Program-made: the position numbers and the translations under genes | Notes under the pieces: model-generated | The model's input: the letters and a program-made list of their open reading frames with translations, nothing else | Told to the model about the DNA's origin: nothing | The model's database searches: none | Assembly (NCBI RefSeq): GCF_007655135.1 | Contig: NC_045129.1 | Span: 3,844,001-3,908,000, forward strand | Direction: 5' to 3' | Length of the DNA stretch: 64,000 nucleotides | Origin: Punica granatum | Lineage: Eukaryota > Streptophyta > Magnoliopsida > Myrtales > Lythraceae | Part shown: positions 1 through 11,398 of the stretch, piece after piece | How positions within the stretch are numbered: position 1 is the stretch's first letter | How the letters are laid out: each line of letters starts with the position of its first letter

Positions 1-2
1 GA

Positions 3-161
3 GTCAAGGCCAAGGAATCCTGGTGGGATCCGATGCAGCCCACCACTGCCCCAGGCAAGGTCGCCGGCTGCTCTTTGTTCGTCGGCCACCTCGCCAACGG
101 AAACGGCGTCAAGGCTGCCTCCCCGGGCACCATAGTCGTTCCTCTCTATTTTTTCAAGTGA
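3..161 (+). CDS. Possible 3' end of an unidentified gene (partial)
   Basis: An open frame enters from the left edge and stops with TGA at 159-161, giving about 52 residues that end in VVPLYFFK. The stretch is GC-rich and sits against AT-rich DNA that begins after about position 300, which is why I think it could be coding. I do not recognise the protein. The 5' part lies outside the window, so no start can be judged. It could also be a chance open frame in a GC-rich 3' UTR. Confidence 0.3.
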   Translation, partial: VKAKESWWDPMQPTTAPGKVAGCSLFVGHLANGNGVKAASPGTIVVPLYFFK

Positions 162-1067
162 AGAGAGAGAGTGCTGACCGTAAGGTGACGGGGAACTGAT
201 ACCGACCATCACCGCCTTAGGTGAAATCACCGACGGTCCTGCGTCCGACAGCGACCTCTCTGGAAAATGATGGTGTCTACCGTCGGGTTCCCAGAACACC
301 TCTTCCTTCTTCATTTTTTGATGGCAGTTTTCTTAAATACAAAAGTGGGGATTTTGGCAATCTGTCTTTTTGGATAATACATTATCCGTATTCACCCTGA
401 ACTCACCCCTAATTAGGACTTACTCCTTAATAAATATATCTAGCTTAATCTCAATTCCACCCTATTTTGTCATCACCAAACATGGATTTAAGTTTTAAAA
501 ATCCTATTCCACCTCTTAACCAGACCAACAACTTTCGAGGCTTTCATAACAAAATTGATTCGATCGCTCGCATGTTCATATATTGATAAATAATAATGTG
601 CTACACTAGACAGTAGACAAATAATAATGTGCTCACATGTTCAGCTAGCGCATTTAATTTTTCAAATTACTTTGATTCAAAGGGGTGTTTTTTTCACATT
701 AGTTGACGATAAAAGGACGTATTGACAACGTGCAAGCGAACTTTTGCCCCCCCTAAACTAAAAGCTCGAAGAACCTTGAGTATGGGGCCAAGTCAACGCT
801 AGTGGCGCAATATATGTTAACTTGGACAGAAAAGGTGGCGGGAGGGGATAGATCCTTCATTAAAAGTTGAGGGTGTAAATATGTCAAAGTAATAGTTTAT
901 GGGGGTGAAAGTTCCCCAAGCATACAGTTGAGGGGTTCTTATCTTTTTCTTTTTTTTTATATGCATCCAAGAATTTAGTGAATCGTGACCAATTGAACTT
1001 CTTTGGGCTGGGATTCTCCTAATTTTGAACTGTCTATATCACGAATTCAAAATTTTATTTAAATGAA
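162..1067. other. Non-coding intergenic DNA
   Basis: The sequence is AT-rich, with no ORF of coding character and no family I recognise. Stop codons are frequent in all frames. Confidence 0.6.
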
Positions 1068-1297
1068 GGGTATATTATACCATATAGTCTAATATTGATA
1101 AATATTCTTAAATCTATCATAATAATGATTTTTTATCTGAGATATCCCAACTTCGATATTTTTGTTTTACCATCTAGCCCATCGGGAATAGATGGTAACA
1201 TCAAACTAACAATATTGGGATATCTCAGATAAAAAATCGACGTTATGATAAATCTAAGAATATCTGTTAACGTTAGACTATGTACTACAGTAAATCC
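1068..1297. mobile_element. Hairpin MITE with long terminal inverted repeats
   Basis: Positions 1068-1160 and 1212-1297 are inverted copies of each other. The shared core includes ATTTTTTATCTGAGATATCC on the left and its reverse complement on the right, and the outer ends share a CATAGTCTAA motif. The short loop itself contains another small inverted repeat (ACCATCT and AGATGGT). It is about 230 bp, AT-rich and non-coding, as expected for a miniature inverted-repeat element. I could not define a clear target-site duplication. Confidence 0.65.
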
Positions 1298-2059
1298 TTA
1301 AAGAAAAAATGTGTCAAATCGCCTAAATAACTTTATATAGATGACAATTTTATAAGTCGAGAGATTCGAAAGGTACCAAAAATGTATGAAAACATGTGTC
1401 CATACCTTTTACTTTTCTAATTATTCTGATTCCGATGCGATGATAGCAAAATATTTGACTGTTAAACCAAATCGTCAGTAAACTCCAAGCTCACCATTTT
1501 GACTCATTTTCTAGCCTCAACATTTTTATCCATTAATCATTATATCATATAATTTATTAAAGCCCTTATGGCATCGTTATCCTTTGTGAAAGACAAACAA
1601 ACAAACAAACGAAGGAAACTTCACTTCCTTCGACGTCAGCACCGAGAGAGCCCCATAAAGTGAGGAACCGAAGACGAATATAATAAAGACGGAAGAGCTT
1701 CGGGCTATGTTCCATAGTCAGGCCGTCCCGTTCTCCTTTACATTTGGAAGACGGAGAGAGGTCCAAGTGCAGACAGTACTCCTAAGTCGTCTCGTCCTGT
1801 CCCGGGGGTTTGCTTCTTTCCTTCTCGGGAATAGATATATGCAGAGCAGGTCCACTCTTTTCCTTTGGAAACGGTGAGATTGAGATGAAACCTCTTCTGG
1901 GTCCTTTGAGCTATTGGGAGATAAGATCAAAAGATCAAGTCTTTGAGGGTTTTTGCTCAGAGGAGGTGTGGTTTCAGATATAGTTCTTGAGGTCGGGAAA
2001 GATAACGTTAATCGAGTCGAAGGTAGCCTTTGAAGGTGGTATCTTTGGAGAGGGAGAGG

Positions 2060-2197
2060 ATGTTGGAAGGGAAGGCTCTGATTGAAGACACTGATATGCC
2101 GGTGAAGATGCAGGCCCAGGCCATGGCCTCTGCTTCTCAAGCTCTGGACCTCTACGATGTTGTTGACTGCAAGTCCGTTGCAGCTCACATCAAGAAG

Positions 2198-2233
<36 letters not shown>

Positions 2234-2653
2234 AAAATTGGGATTCAGGAAGACGTTGATTCATGTTTATTGCCAAACTGATGTTGTTTCACTTTCTGAT
2301 GTTGATTTGATCCGTTTCCGATGTCGACAGTGTCTATTTATTTCTACGTTGATGTGAACATGATGTTATTGCTAATAACATACGAGCCAAACCAATACCG
2401 AAGAAGAACCACAAGCCCAGCATGCGACAACACTTGCAGAATCTGTACTAGTTGTGGGAAAGATTTCGGATTTTCTCAATCTGGGTTTGTGTCTTATTGC
2501 TGTCTGTAGGAGTTTGACAAGAAGTACGGGGGCGGTTGGCAGTGCGTGGTCGGCTCGAACTTCGGGTGTTTCTTTACTCACTCCAAGGGGACCTTCATCT
2601 ACTTCACATTGGAGACACTCAATTTCCTCATCTTCAAGGGTGCCTCCTCTTAA
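2060..2653 (+). CDS. Dynein light chain, LC8 type (cytoplasmic)
   Basis: Two coding exons, 2060-2197 and 2510-2653, give a 93-residue protein of normal LC8 length. Recognisable blocks are MLEGK at the start, DTDMPVKMQ, the helix ASQALDLYDVVDCKSVAAHIKK, and then the beta strands GGGWQCVVGSNFGCFFTHSKG and FIYFTLETLNFLIFKG. LC8 is a small dimeric hub that binds short linear motifs in many partners. Land plants that lack dynein motors still keep it, so the role here is probably as a dimerisation adaptor. The start at 2060 is preferred over an in-frame upstream ATG at 2030 because MLEGK is the conserved N terminus. The intron begins directly with a CT microsatellite. The gene is convergent with the HPR2 gene. 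Confidence 0.9.
2198..2231 (+). repeat. (CT)n microsatellite at the 5' end of the dynein light chain intron
   Basis: About 15 CT units follow the GTC donor of the only coding intron, so the splice site context is AAG/GTCCTC, a weak match to the plant consensus GTAAGT. Reading-frame continuity of the LC8 protein (HIKK to EFDKKYG) fixes the donor here. Confidence 0.8.
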
Positions 2654-3247
2654 TCCATTTCTCCGGAAATGGAGGGACTTTGCCCGCAAGAGGTCTCCAA
2701 GACAAATGAAGCAAGTTGATAGAAGGTTAAGGGAAGTACGTATGGTTTCCTCTTTAGCTATTAGCTAGCTGTGGTACCAGTGGAATAGACTAGAAATATT
2801 TCGCTCAGTAGCTGTAAGAAAACGTCGAACTCATTGGAGCCTTTTTTGGAGTTTCCTATGTGATTAAAGTTGCAAATTTTCGTCTACTATGTAGAGACTT
2901 ATACTGTACGTATTGTACGTATGGTTTCAGAGTTAACTCTGAAACCAAACAGAGTGATAGGTTCTTGTCGTGATGGCCAACATAACTGATTTATATGAAT
3001 CATTTGTGTGCTCTAAGATGTTTCTATGCATTAGTAAGTCAATACTACTATCAAGCCTGCAAATGTCAATGAAGATTGCAAATAAGTGGGACACATCGAG
3101 ATTCAGGAATAGGTTATTCACGGGACATAAGTCCGGATATTCATGAGACGTTGCATTTCTAGTCCTAAGGCTACAAACCTGCCTCAGGATCGGTTTCGGC
3201 TCCAATATCGGGATTCAAAGATCAAAAGCTACAAAACAAGCAAAGAA
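2654..3247. other. Convergent intergenic region (3' ends of two genes)
   Basis: This holds the 3' UTRs of the dynein light chain (+) and HPR2 (-). No further gene is visible. Confidence 0.6.
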
Positions 3248-4189
3248 TCAAATTACTGGAGTCAACAATGGCTTCTTCAGAAAATGAGCCTCCAGATTCC
3301 CTATCACAAGATCTGCCATTGCTTTGCATGTTTCCTCAGTGTCACTTGCCGCGTGGGGAAGAAGAACCACATTCTTCATCCCGATCAATTCCTCCGGCAC
3401 CTCGGGCTCGTTCTCAAACACATCGAGCCCTGCCCCACCAATCCGACCCTCAAGCAGGGCAGACACGAGCTCGGGCTCGTCCACATGAGCTCCCCGTCCA
3501 ATATTTATCAGTACACCCTCTGGGCCCAGCGCATCAATCACCTCGCGATTGATGATGTGTTGGGTCTCTTCAGTGAGGGAGCAGGAGACCACGAGGATCC
3601 GAGAATCCCGGGCTAAGTCGATTACACTTGAGTAGTATTTGTAGCTCGTGTGCGGCTTCACTGACTGGGAATAGTAGGCGATTGGGCAGCCGAATGCCTC
3701 GGCCCTCTTTGCAATCGCCGACCCGATCCTGCCCAACCCAATGATACCGACCGGCTTGCCAGAAACCTTCGAGCTCAGCTCAAAATCTCCGGTTTTCCAC
3801 CTCCAGCTCCTCACGAACCCATCCGCCGCACAAACCCGCCTCAGGACGGCCAATATCAGCCCAATGGCGGCGTCCGCCACGTCCTCCGTCAGCACGTCGG
3901 GGGTATTCGTGACCCTAATCCCCTTCTCCTCGCATCTCCCCAGATCGATCCGATCCAGTCCGACGCTGTAGCTGGAGACGATGTCAAGCCGCGGCAGGGC
4001 CTCGATCAGCTCGGCGTCGGCGCCGGCCTTGGTGTTACCGACGACTGCCCGGATCGAGTCGGAGTGTCGCCGGAGGAATTCCGATTTGGAGGGGAAGTCC
4101 CAGAGGCGGAAGAGATTGAATCGGCGGTCGAGCTGCTGCTCGAGGTAGGGGAACATCGGGCAGGTCATCAGGACGCCGAAGCCTTCCAT
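3248..4189 (-). CDS. HPR2: Glyoxylate/hydroxypyruvate reductase, HPR2 type
   Basis: A single uninterrupted exon encodes 313 residues. It is a D-isomer-specific 2-hydroxyacid dehydrogenase. The catalytic domain comes first ([23 protein letters not shown]), followed by a Rossmann fold with the dinucleotide motif [17 protein letters not shown]. After that come [14 protein letters not shown] with the substrate-binding Arg region, the Glu segment [13 protein letters not shown], and the catalytic His in VLLPHAAS. The C terminus LLTPVI matches the cytosolic HPR2 form, which has no plastid or peroxisomal signal. HPR2 reduces hydroxypyruvate and glyoxylate, preferring NADPH, as a cytosolic bypass of the peroxisomal photorespiratory step. 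The gene is head-to-head with the RopGEF gene. HPR3 is the alternative paralogue, but the C-terminal end argues for HPR2. Confidence 0.88.
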   Translation of the reverse strand: MEGFGVLMTCPMFPYLEQQLDRRFNLFRLWDFPSKSEFLRRHSDSIRAVVGNTKAGADAELIEALPRLDIVSSYSVGLDRIDLGRCEEKGIRVTNTPDVLTEDVADAAIGLILAVLRRVCAADGFVRSWRWKTGDFELSSKVSGKPVGIIGLGRIGSAIAKRAEAFGCPIAYYSQSVKPHTSYKYYSSVIDLARDSRILVVSCSLTEETQHIINREVIDALGPEGVLINIGRGAHVDEPELVSALLEGRIGGAGLDVFENEPEVPEELIGMKNVVLLPHAASDTEETCKAMADLVIGNLEAHFLKKPLLTPVI

Positions 4190-5480
4190 TGTCGCGATGA
4201 ATAAAGCTGCGGACTTTGGTGATTGGTTGAAGATGAACTGTTCAAATTGGAGGCAATTAGGGATTTGAAAGGTTCTAAATTTATTTAAATGGATTTTTCT
4301 TCTTTTTTTTTCAATGGGAAATTTGCATGAAATTGATCCAAAATAAGAATTTTCATCAATGTTACTTTTTTTTTTCCACGAATTTTCATCATTATTAAGA
4401 AGATTTTACACCTACAATTGTTTGATGTTTAGTTCATGTTAATTCCCTTTTATAATTCCATGTAATTGATAAGTACATTTTGTACATTATATCTTGTTAA
4501 TTTTGAGAACAAAAATAATCTCAAAATCAGAGTCGCACAGCAACAAAATTTGCAAACATACATTAGTGTATGTAATTGATGCAAACCAATTCTTGTTCGA
4601 ATCAACAAAGCGTATAGCAGTTCGCAAGGTAGGACAAACTTATAAGACATCCTCTTTTTTATTTTCCCCCCTAAAAGGCCATTGCGATCTATAAAGATGC
4701 ACGTGATTTCTACTAGAATTTAATAATTAGTTCTAAATATTAATTGAAAACATTGTGATCCTAATAATATCATATATTTGTATTCACTATTCTTTTGAGT
4801 TTCCAAATAACACTATTAAGTAAAGGTTGTTTTCTAGAAGATACACTTTTCAAGACGCAACATCATCAGTAATTTAATTTTAGGTTTTTGTCAACAAAAA
4901 TTATTGTTTTAGGTGTTTTTCTGTATTAAGGATGACTATATAAACAATCTAATGAATTCTATACATAGTACATGATATTCATATTACTTCCTATTTCTTC
5001 AATATCTATCTTCAAAAAGAAAACCAACTTGTCAATGGGATTTGTTGAAAATGTGCCATAAAGAAAATAAATCATAAAGGAAAAAGATCAATTTATTAAT
5101 TATTTAAAATATCTTTGCGAAACAAGATTTGAAAATAAAAATCCTATTTTTCACGAGAATTTAACATTTTTTTTTTATAATCATGATGGTTTCTTTGTCA
5201 GATTTTGCCTATAATTAAACTCAACCGTGGACAAACATCCTTAATTTAATGGGAAAAAAAAACCTCATAACAATTTTTGGGTAAAAAAAATATAAAAAAA
5301 AGGCAAAAGAAAAACAACCTTAAGAAACCAAAATAACCTAAAAGGCCACCTCACTAAATGAAACATGCACCCCACATTCGGCATTCCTAACAGCAAACAT
5401 CACTAAAAAGGAAAAAGCAAAAGTCAAGGAAAAACCAAATAAGCTGCCAACTAAACAGAAAAGCCCAAACCAACCGTTTT
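4190..5480. other. Divergent intergenic region between HPR2 and RopGEF
   Basis: AT-rich DNA with poly-A and poly-T runs. It should hold the promoters of both flanking genes. No coding region or clear transposon is visible. Confidence 0.55.
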
Positions 5481-5489
5481 TATATAAAA
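5481..5489 (+). promoter_or_regulatory. Putative TATA box of the RopGEF gene
   Basis: TATATAAAA lies about 170 bp before the start codon. It is followed by a C-rich stretch and a CT-rich leader, a common plant arrangement. Position and motif are the only support. Confidence 0.5.
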
Positions 5490-5657
5490 CCCTTCAAGCC
5501 ATCCCCCTCACATTTTTGTCAACTCCCAAAAGCCACAAAAAGCTATATTGCTCTGTATTTGATCTCTTATTTCCCTTCGTGCGCGCTCTCGGATTCTGTC
5601 GAGAGCCCGAATTCTCTCCCGAGTTGATCGATCCATCATCATTGGAGTCCTCTTGAC

Positions 5658-8336
5658 ATGACTTACGGGCTCGAGCAAGAGCAGGAGAATTACAAGTCGA
5701 GGTTGTACCATTTCCAGCAGGGAACGCAGCAGGGCGGCACCACCATGGCACACCACATGAAGAGCATGAGCGTGGATCAGCTCGCCTTCAGGGGCGGTGA
5801 GTCCGGCCCGGATGAGTATGCCGGGCCTAGAAGCTACGCTGGTCATCCCATGAGCAATGCGGGGTCTTCTGAGAAACAGCAGATGGGTTGGTCCATTCAT
5901 AATCATCGAGGCAATGACAATGGGCTGAAGCCGCCCATACCCCGCGAAGACCCGAAACCAAAGCAGCCTTCAGGCAAGTAAATATATTTGCCAGAGATGA
6001 TTATACAATGCGAAAATGCTTGGAGAAAAGTTTTCTAAATACGCATCAATTGTTATCTGATGATGCGCTTGAATTAATTAAGCACAATCTTTCTTTCCAA
6101 TATAAGAATATACGTTTTAGATAACCTTCTTTTGAAAAATTCGCCCAATTGAAAAATGGACTCGAAATTGGTCCTGGCTGCTAGTATTTCTGTGATGACA
6201 ATGCCGATCATCCTTGGTTCAGACATGCGGAGTTAAAATTATAAACTACGATTTACTTATAGTTTCTTGGTATCGGTTTTTATTTAAGATTTGGAGCTGA
6301 TGAAGGAAAAATTTGCGAAACTGCTTCTCGGAGAGGACATGTCAGGTGGAGGAAAAGGAGTTTCTTCGGCTTTGGCATTGTCGAATGCTATCACAAACCT
6401 TGCTGGTACGGAAACCTCTTCATGGAAAATTCAGGACTTTTGAAGCGTTCTGTTTCACATTTGGATGGTATTAATGTCATCATGAATTGCAGCTTCAGTG
6501 TTCGGAGAACAAAAACGACTCGAGCCCATGTCAGCGGACAGGAAAGCGAAGTGGAAGAAAGAGATCGATTGGCTCTTATGTGTGACAGATCACATTGTTG
6601 AATTCGTTCCTTCTCAGCAGAAAACTAACGGAGTGAATATGGAGGTACTAAAATCTCTCTCTTTGTTTATCGAGAAAGAATAATATTGTTGCAATATGAA
6701 ACTAAGCCGGTTTGAACTTTTTCGTGATTTTATCAATAGATTATGATGACGAAGCAGCGAACCGATCTTCAGATGAATATCCCTGCCTTGCGCAAGTTGG
6801 ATGCCATGCTTATTGTAAGTCCTAAATGTATACTTTCATTTTATTTTACTTTTAATCTCTTATACTGATATGGTATAATGAAGAATTGAAATCGTTAGTT
6901 TTTGAAGCTCATTCGACAATAGGCACATATTGGTGAACCATGTCATGTTTATTTCATAGTTCTAAAATGGATATGTGTGATCGATCTTATTATTAGGATT
7001 GCTTGGAAAACTTCAAGGACCAAACTGAATTCTACTATGTTAAGAAAGAAGAGGACTCGGACAAAGGAGATGATAAGAGGAAGGACGACAAATGGTGGCT
7101 TCCGACTTGTAAAGTTCCTCCAAATGGCCTGTCAGAAATGACTCGGAGGTGGCTGCAGTTTCAGAAGGATTCCGTCAATCAGGTGCTCAAGGCAGCCATG
7201 GCCATCAACGCTCAAGTCCTCTCGGAGATGGAGATCCCCGAAAATTACATCGAGTCTCTGCCTAAGGTATGAACAATATAAAGAACAAACTGCTAAAGAA
7301 AAATTCTCTGAAAGTCTGGACCAAACTAAATTGAATAAAACATTACTGGACTATGTTGGTGTATGTTCAAACTAGCATAGCCAGTTCGAACTTCTTAGGT
7401 GACACCTGAATGGTTTTAATTGGCAGAACGGGAGAGCAAGCCTGGGAGACTCGATCTACAAAGGCATTACAGTTGAATACTTCGATCCAGACGCTTTCCT
7501 CTCGACGATGGACCTAACTTCCGAGCACAAAATCCTCGATCTTAAGAACAGGATTGAAGCCTCCATTGTGATCTGGAAGCGAAAGATGACCACTAAGGAC
7601 AGCAAGTCCCACTGGGGGTCTGCCGTGAGCCTGGAGAAGAGGGAACTCTTCGAGGAGAGAGCTGAGACAGTGTTAATCATCCTCAAGCAACGATTCCCGG
7701 GAATTCCACAATCGGCATTGGACATCAGCAAAATTCAATACAATGGGGTATGAAACTTCTACAAACTCATCTCCAGTTTTCTGTACAGAGAAATCGTATA
7801 TGACTACACATAAGACCAATTACTGGAATACAAGCTAATAAATAATGTATCACCATCGACTTTCTTTGTCAAGTAATCCTTTTCCCGTCCTCCAATTTGA
7901 GCAGGATGTCGGACAGGCAATCCTAGAGAGCTACTCGAGAGTAATAGAGAGCTTGGCCTTCACAGTCTTGTCCAGAATCGAGGACGTTCTCTATGCAGAT
8001 GTTGTGGCAAAGAATCCATCGCAAGCACCACTAAAGAGGAACCCGCTGTTGACTACCCCTTCAATGGGAATGGAGAAACTCCCGAACTTTAAGGATGAGG
8101 TGGAGAAGTTGAAGACCGCTGAGGCCCCGGCTTCCATGACCCTATTGGACTTCATGGGGTGGAATACGACGGATAAGGAAGACACTGATGAGAAGCATAA
8201 GGACTTTTTTATGGGAGACGAGTTGCTCAGGGCTGACTCGAACTGCAAGCTCCTGCCTATTGCGATGAACAACAGGCCCTCGTACTTGGAGAAGATTGAC
8301 TTAAGCGGGCCAAGAAGCCCGACATCCCGGCATTAG
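5658..8336 (+). CDS. Rho-of-plants guanine nucleotide exchange factor (PRONE-domain RopGEF)
   Basis: Seven coding exons: 5658-5973, 6289-6405, 6493-6644, 6740-6814, 6997-7266, 7427-7747 and 7905-8336. Together they give 560 residues. RopGEFs activate ROP GTPases at the plasma membrane, downstream of receptor-like kinases, to control polar growth. A variable N terminus (about 1-105) precedes the PRONE domain (about 106-455). Landmarks in the domain are [47 protein letters not shown] (about 253-256) and [12 protein letters not shown]. The variable C-terminal tail, which is often autoinhibitory, is about 100 residues. The first intron only keeps frame if it begins GC rather than GT (CAG/GCAAGT at 5973/5974). 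Its neighbours (dynein light chain, PSI-H) suggest the RopGEF11/13 clade. The exact subgroup is inference. Confidence 0.93.
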
Positions 8337-8378
8337 TGAAGTAAAGGAGGCGAAAACTGCTTAGGAAATAAAACAACT

Positions 8379-8806
8379 GACAGAAAGAGAGAATGTGACA
8401 GAAGGAATGAACCAGCAATGAGGCAATGAAGGGAATTCCTGACATATTTATCTGAAGTTCGGTCAAAACATGGTATCCTCTGATTTTTGTTGATTCGATC
8501 TTCGGGCTCTTTGCTGTCCTTGATTCCTAAATGAGAAGGATGGGATACTATGTACTCAAGGACTTACGCGACATGCATATTCCACATTGTACGCGACAGA
8601 AAGAGAATGTGACAGAAGGTATGAACCAGCAAGAAGGCAATGAAGGGAAGTCCTGACATATTTATCTGAAGTTCGGCCAAGACAGGGTATCCTCTGATTT
8701 TTGTTGATTCGATCTTCGGGCTCCTTGCTGTCCTTGATTCCTAAATGAGAAGGATGGGATACTATGTACTCAAGGACTTACGCGACATGCATATTCCACA
8801 TTGTAC
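8379..8806 (+). repeat. 216-bp direct tandem duplication behind the RopGEF stop codon
   Basis: 8379-8594 and 8595-8806 are near-identical direct copies. They differ by a 2-bp GA change and a few substitutions. The unit starts GACAGAAAGAGA and ends CATATTCCACATTGTAC. It starts about 40 bp after the RopGEF stop codon, so it probably falls in the 3' UTR or polyadenylation region. Confidence 0.9.
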
Positions 8807-9306
8807 ATATGTCTAGCTCTAATGTGTATCAAACCACTGTCAACAACGTTTTCTCAAAAAGTAAACTTCTAGATCAGATGAAAAACAAGTATTTCAACTA
8901 ACCAAGGCATTAGAACAAGAAACTTAGGGAGACTTAAAATTCGAGGCCCCATAGGATAAGTGTAGTAAATGTCGTATTGGTTATTAATGAGTCAAACGAT
9001 CTTGACAGATCATCGTACTTGGTTTTTTGCTTAAAATGATTTGATCATGAAAGGTCCAAACTCTACCATCAACGAGCAATTCTACTGCATGCGCACGAAA
9101 GAATGCAGCAGAGAGTAGAGAAATTCGAGACCTGTATGTGCAATCGATCATAAGAAGAGACCTGAATCGAAGGTCAATCAGAATTTCCGTATCGAAAACA
9201 AGAACCACCATGAATACCCGAAAGTTTTCGATTTTCAGACATGTACTTAATTACAACATTCCAAAACACAAGGAAAATACAGAGAAAGCCTGAGTGGAGC
9301 AGCCAC
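8807..9306. other. Convergent intergenic region (RopGEF and PSI-H 3' ends)
   Basis: No gene is visible. It should contain the PSI-H 3' UTR on the minus strand. Confidence 0.5.
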
Positions 9307-10248
9307 TTAGATCTTGCCACGTGGACCCAGCTTCGGCGGGAGTTGGGGACCCTTCTTGATAGGGAGGATGTCGCCGGAGGCGGTGGCGCTGAAGTAGGCG
9401 AGGGTGGAGCCGCCTCCCAAGATTAAGAACTTGAGCAGAAGGCCTCTCTTTGTGAATGGGGCAGCAAATGTCTCGAAGAACTTGCTCTGTAATTCATCAA
9501 ACAATCTCGTCAGCTCCGTGTAGCATTCACTTTAAACTAATAAGACGTTAAAAACAACACTTCAAAAAAGAAAAATTGCCTATGCCGAGAAACGGCACAT
9601 TCTCGGGTTCCAATAGTATCATCAAGTAGAAAGTTCCGAAAATTACGAGACCTGAAGAGAGTTATAGGGGGAAGGAGCATCTGAGCCGTACAAGTCCCAC
9701 TGACCAGTTGTGTTGCCCAAATCCTCCAAGTCGAAGTAGACACTCTTGTCCCCATACTTCGCCACCGTGGCGCCAGACCTGTTTCGATATGATAAACATC
9801 ATGTTAAACAGCCGATATCGATCTTACCCGGTTCTTCGTATGATGCATTTTTAAATCGAGTTTAACCAACAAAAGAGATGGAGGAAGCATTTTTATCGGA
9901 TGCAGTGAGTACTTCAACCTCACGGATTCCCTGTTCCTTATCCCATGTAGTCCTAACGCAAACGGGTCACGACAGAATTCATCTACTTAAGCGATACAAT
10001 AGAAACAGAAGGCATCTTTCGATTGCACATCGAACAATCTACGAATGCTAATGCTAAAGTCTATGCTAATTATGAAATATTTACCAACGAAAGTAATTCC
10101 TACTGCTAAAAGAACTTTACCTGATGCTCTTGGGTCTGAGGCTCTGGCGCGCGGGCTTCACGTGGAGCTTAGTCCCGGCGATGGAGCTCCCGGCGAGGCC
10201 CTTCACGGCTGCGGGTTGCACGGCAGCCAAGGTTGCTAGAGAAGCCAT
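9307..10248 (-). CDS. PSAH: Photosystem I reaction centre subunit VI (PSI-H), chloroplast
   Basis: Three coding exons on the minus strand, 10248-10121, 9778-9652 and 9486-9307, give 144 residues, the usual precursor length. The N terminus [20 protein letters not shown] is a plastid transit peptide. The mature protein carries [19 protein letters not shown], the segment [20 protein letters not shown] with a single membrane span (about 105-125), and the conserved tail [21 protein letters not shown] sits at the side of photosystem I where LHCII docks and is needed for state transitions. Two G-box motifs and an I-box lie within about 205 bp upstream, which fits light regulation. The gene is divergent from CURT1C, another thylakoid protein gene. 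Confidence 0.96.
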
Positions 10249-10374
10249 TGCCAGCTACTTCTGATCTCTCCGGGGCTCCCAACAAAGCAATCAACGAAGT
10301 CCCTGGCCGTGTATCAGCTGGCATGCATATATGCTTAGGGGCATTTTGATGGTTTTACATGGATGTCGGAGTGA

Positions 10375-10453
10375 CACGTGGCGAAGTGGGTTTTGCTGAG
10401 AAAGATTTGGAGTGCCACTTGAGTGGTGACACGTGTACTTTCAGCTAGATAAG
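10375..10453. promoter_or_regulatory. G-box pair and I-box upstream of PSAH
   Basis: Palindromic CACGTG motifs occur at 10375-10380 (in GACACGTGGC) and 10430-10435 (in GACACGTGTA). GATAAG is at 10448-10453. They lie about 127-205 bp before the PSAH start codon. G-box plus I-box is the classic light-responsive arrangement of photosynthesis gene promoters; the functional role is inference. Confidence 0.55.
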
Positions 10454-10622
10454 CCTATCCTGTTTAAGATATTCTGTGTCCCATAGATTATAGTCCTCTC
10501 CTAATTTTACAAATAAATTATCCTGCCAGTCAGATAAACTGAAATAACTGCCGTCTGCCCTGTCGGACCAATGCTCATATTGCTCGACATACATACCCTA
10601 TATCCCAAGAAAGAGTGCAACC

Positions 10623-11388
10623 AAGGTTGTCAGAATCGGTCGAGGGTCGTGAAATCGTAAATCGTAGAATCGAATCGTGAATCGTAAGATTCTACTTATA
10701 ATTAAAAAAAAACATATATATATACACACGCACCAAATCTCATGTCATAAATAGTAGAAGTAAACATCAAATGATAAATCTTGTTGCTTTCTATTTCGTT
10801 CGTCAAAATCAAATGGTGCTTAGTCTTCACAAGAGCGCGCTCCCACTATAACAACCTCAAATGAAATTTTTTTTTTCGGTGATAAACCTCAAATGAAAAT
10901 TGATATAGTACCGTGGTCACGAATCTTATAGGCGAAGTTATTTTTTCTCCCTAACTTCTTCTTGGTCTATTCCTTCTTGGAATCATCTTTGCATCTAAAA
11001 AAGTCGAAAAAATTTCAGCCTAAATCATCTCAAACCATACGACAATCAGGAATTGGCCGTAACTCAATTCGAAACAGTTCTATAAACTTTCCAAATCCCT
11101 ATCACTTACAGTCAGAAGACAAGTTTTAAACTTTTCATAAAATAAGAGAACCGATGAGCAATACTGTTGCACAATGAGAGAGATGAGGGGGGAGAGGGAG
11201 GGGGCATATGACTTTGGGTTGAAACTAGAATCGTAAAATCGGTCTGATTCTGCGATTCTGTGATTCGAATCGCGATTCAGTTACGATTCTACCTTTCTGA
11301 TTCATGTTATAGAATCGGAATCGGTAACCACCCCTTGAATCGTAGAATCGTAAGATTCTACGATTCGAATTGCGATTCTAACAACCAT
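10623..11388. mobile_element. TIR DNA transposon, Mutator-like (non-autonomous)
   Basis: The element is 766 bp and is flanked by a perfect 10-bp direct repeat GAGTGCAACC (10613-10622 and 11389-11398). Its ends are inverted: AAGGTTGTCAGAATCG on the left and CGATTCTAACAACCAT on the right. Many GAATCG/CGATTC subterminal motifs occur near both ends, including a nested palindrome around 11338-11366. A 9-10 bp target duplication is typical of the Mutator superfamily. There is no transposase ORF. It lies in the shared upstream region of PSAH and CURT1C. Confidence 0.75.
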
Positions 11389-11398
11389 GAGTGCAACC

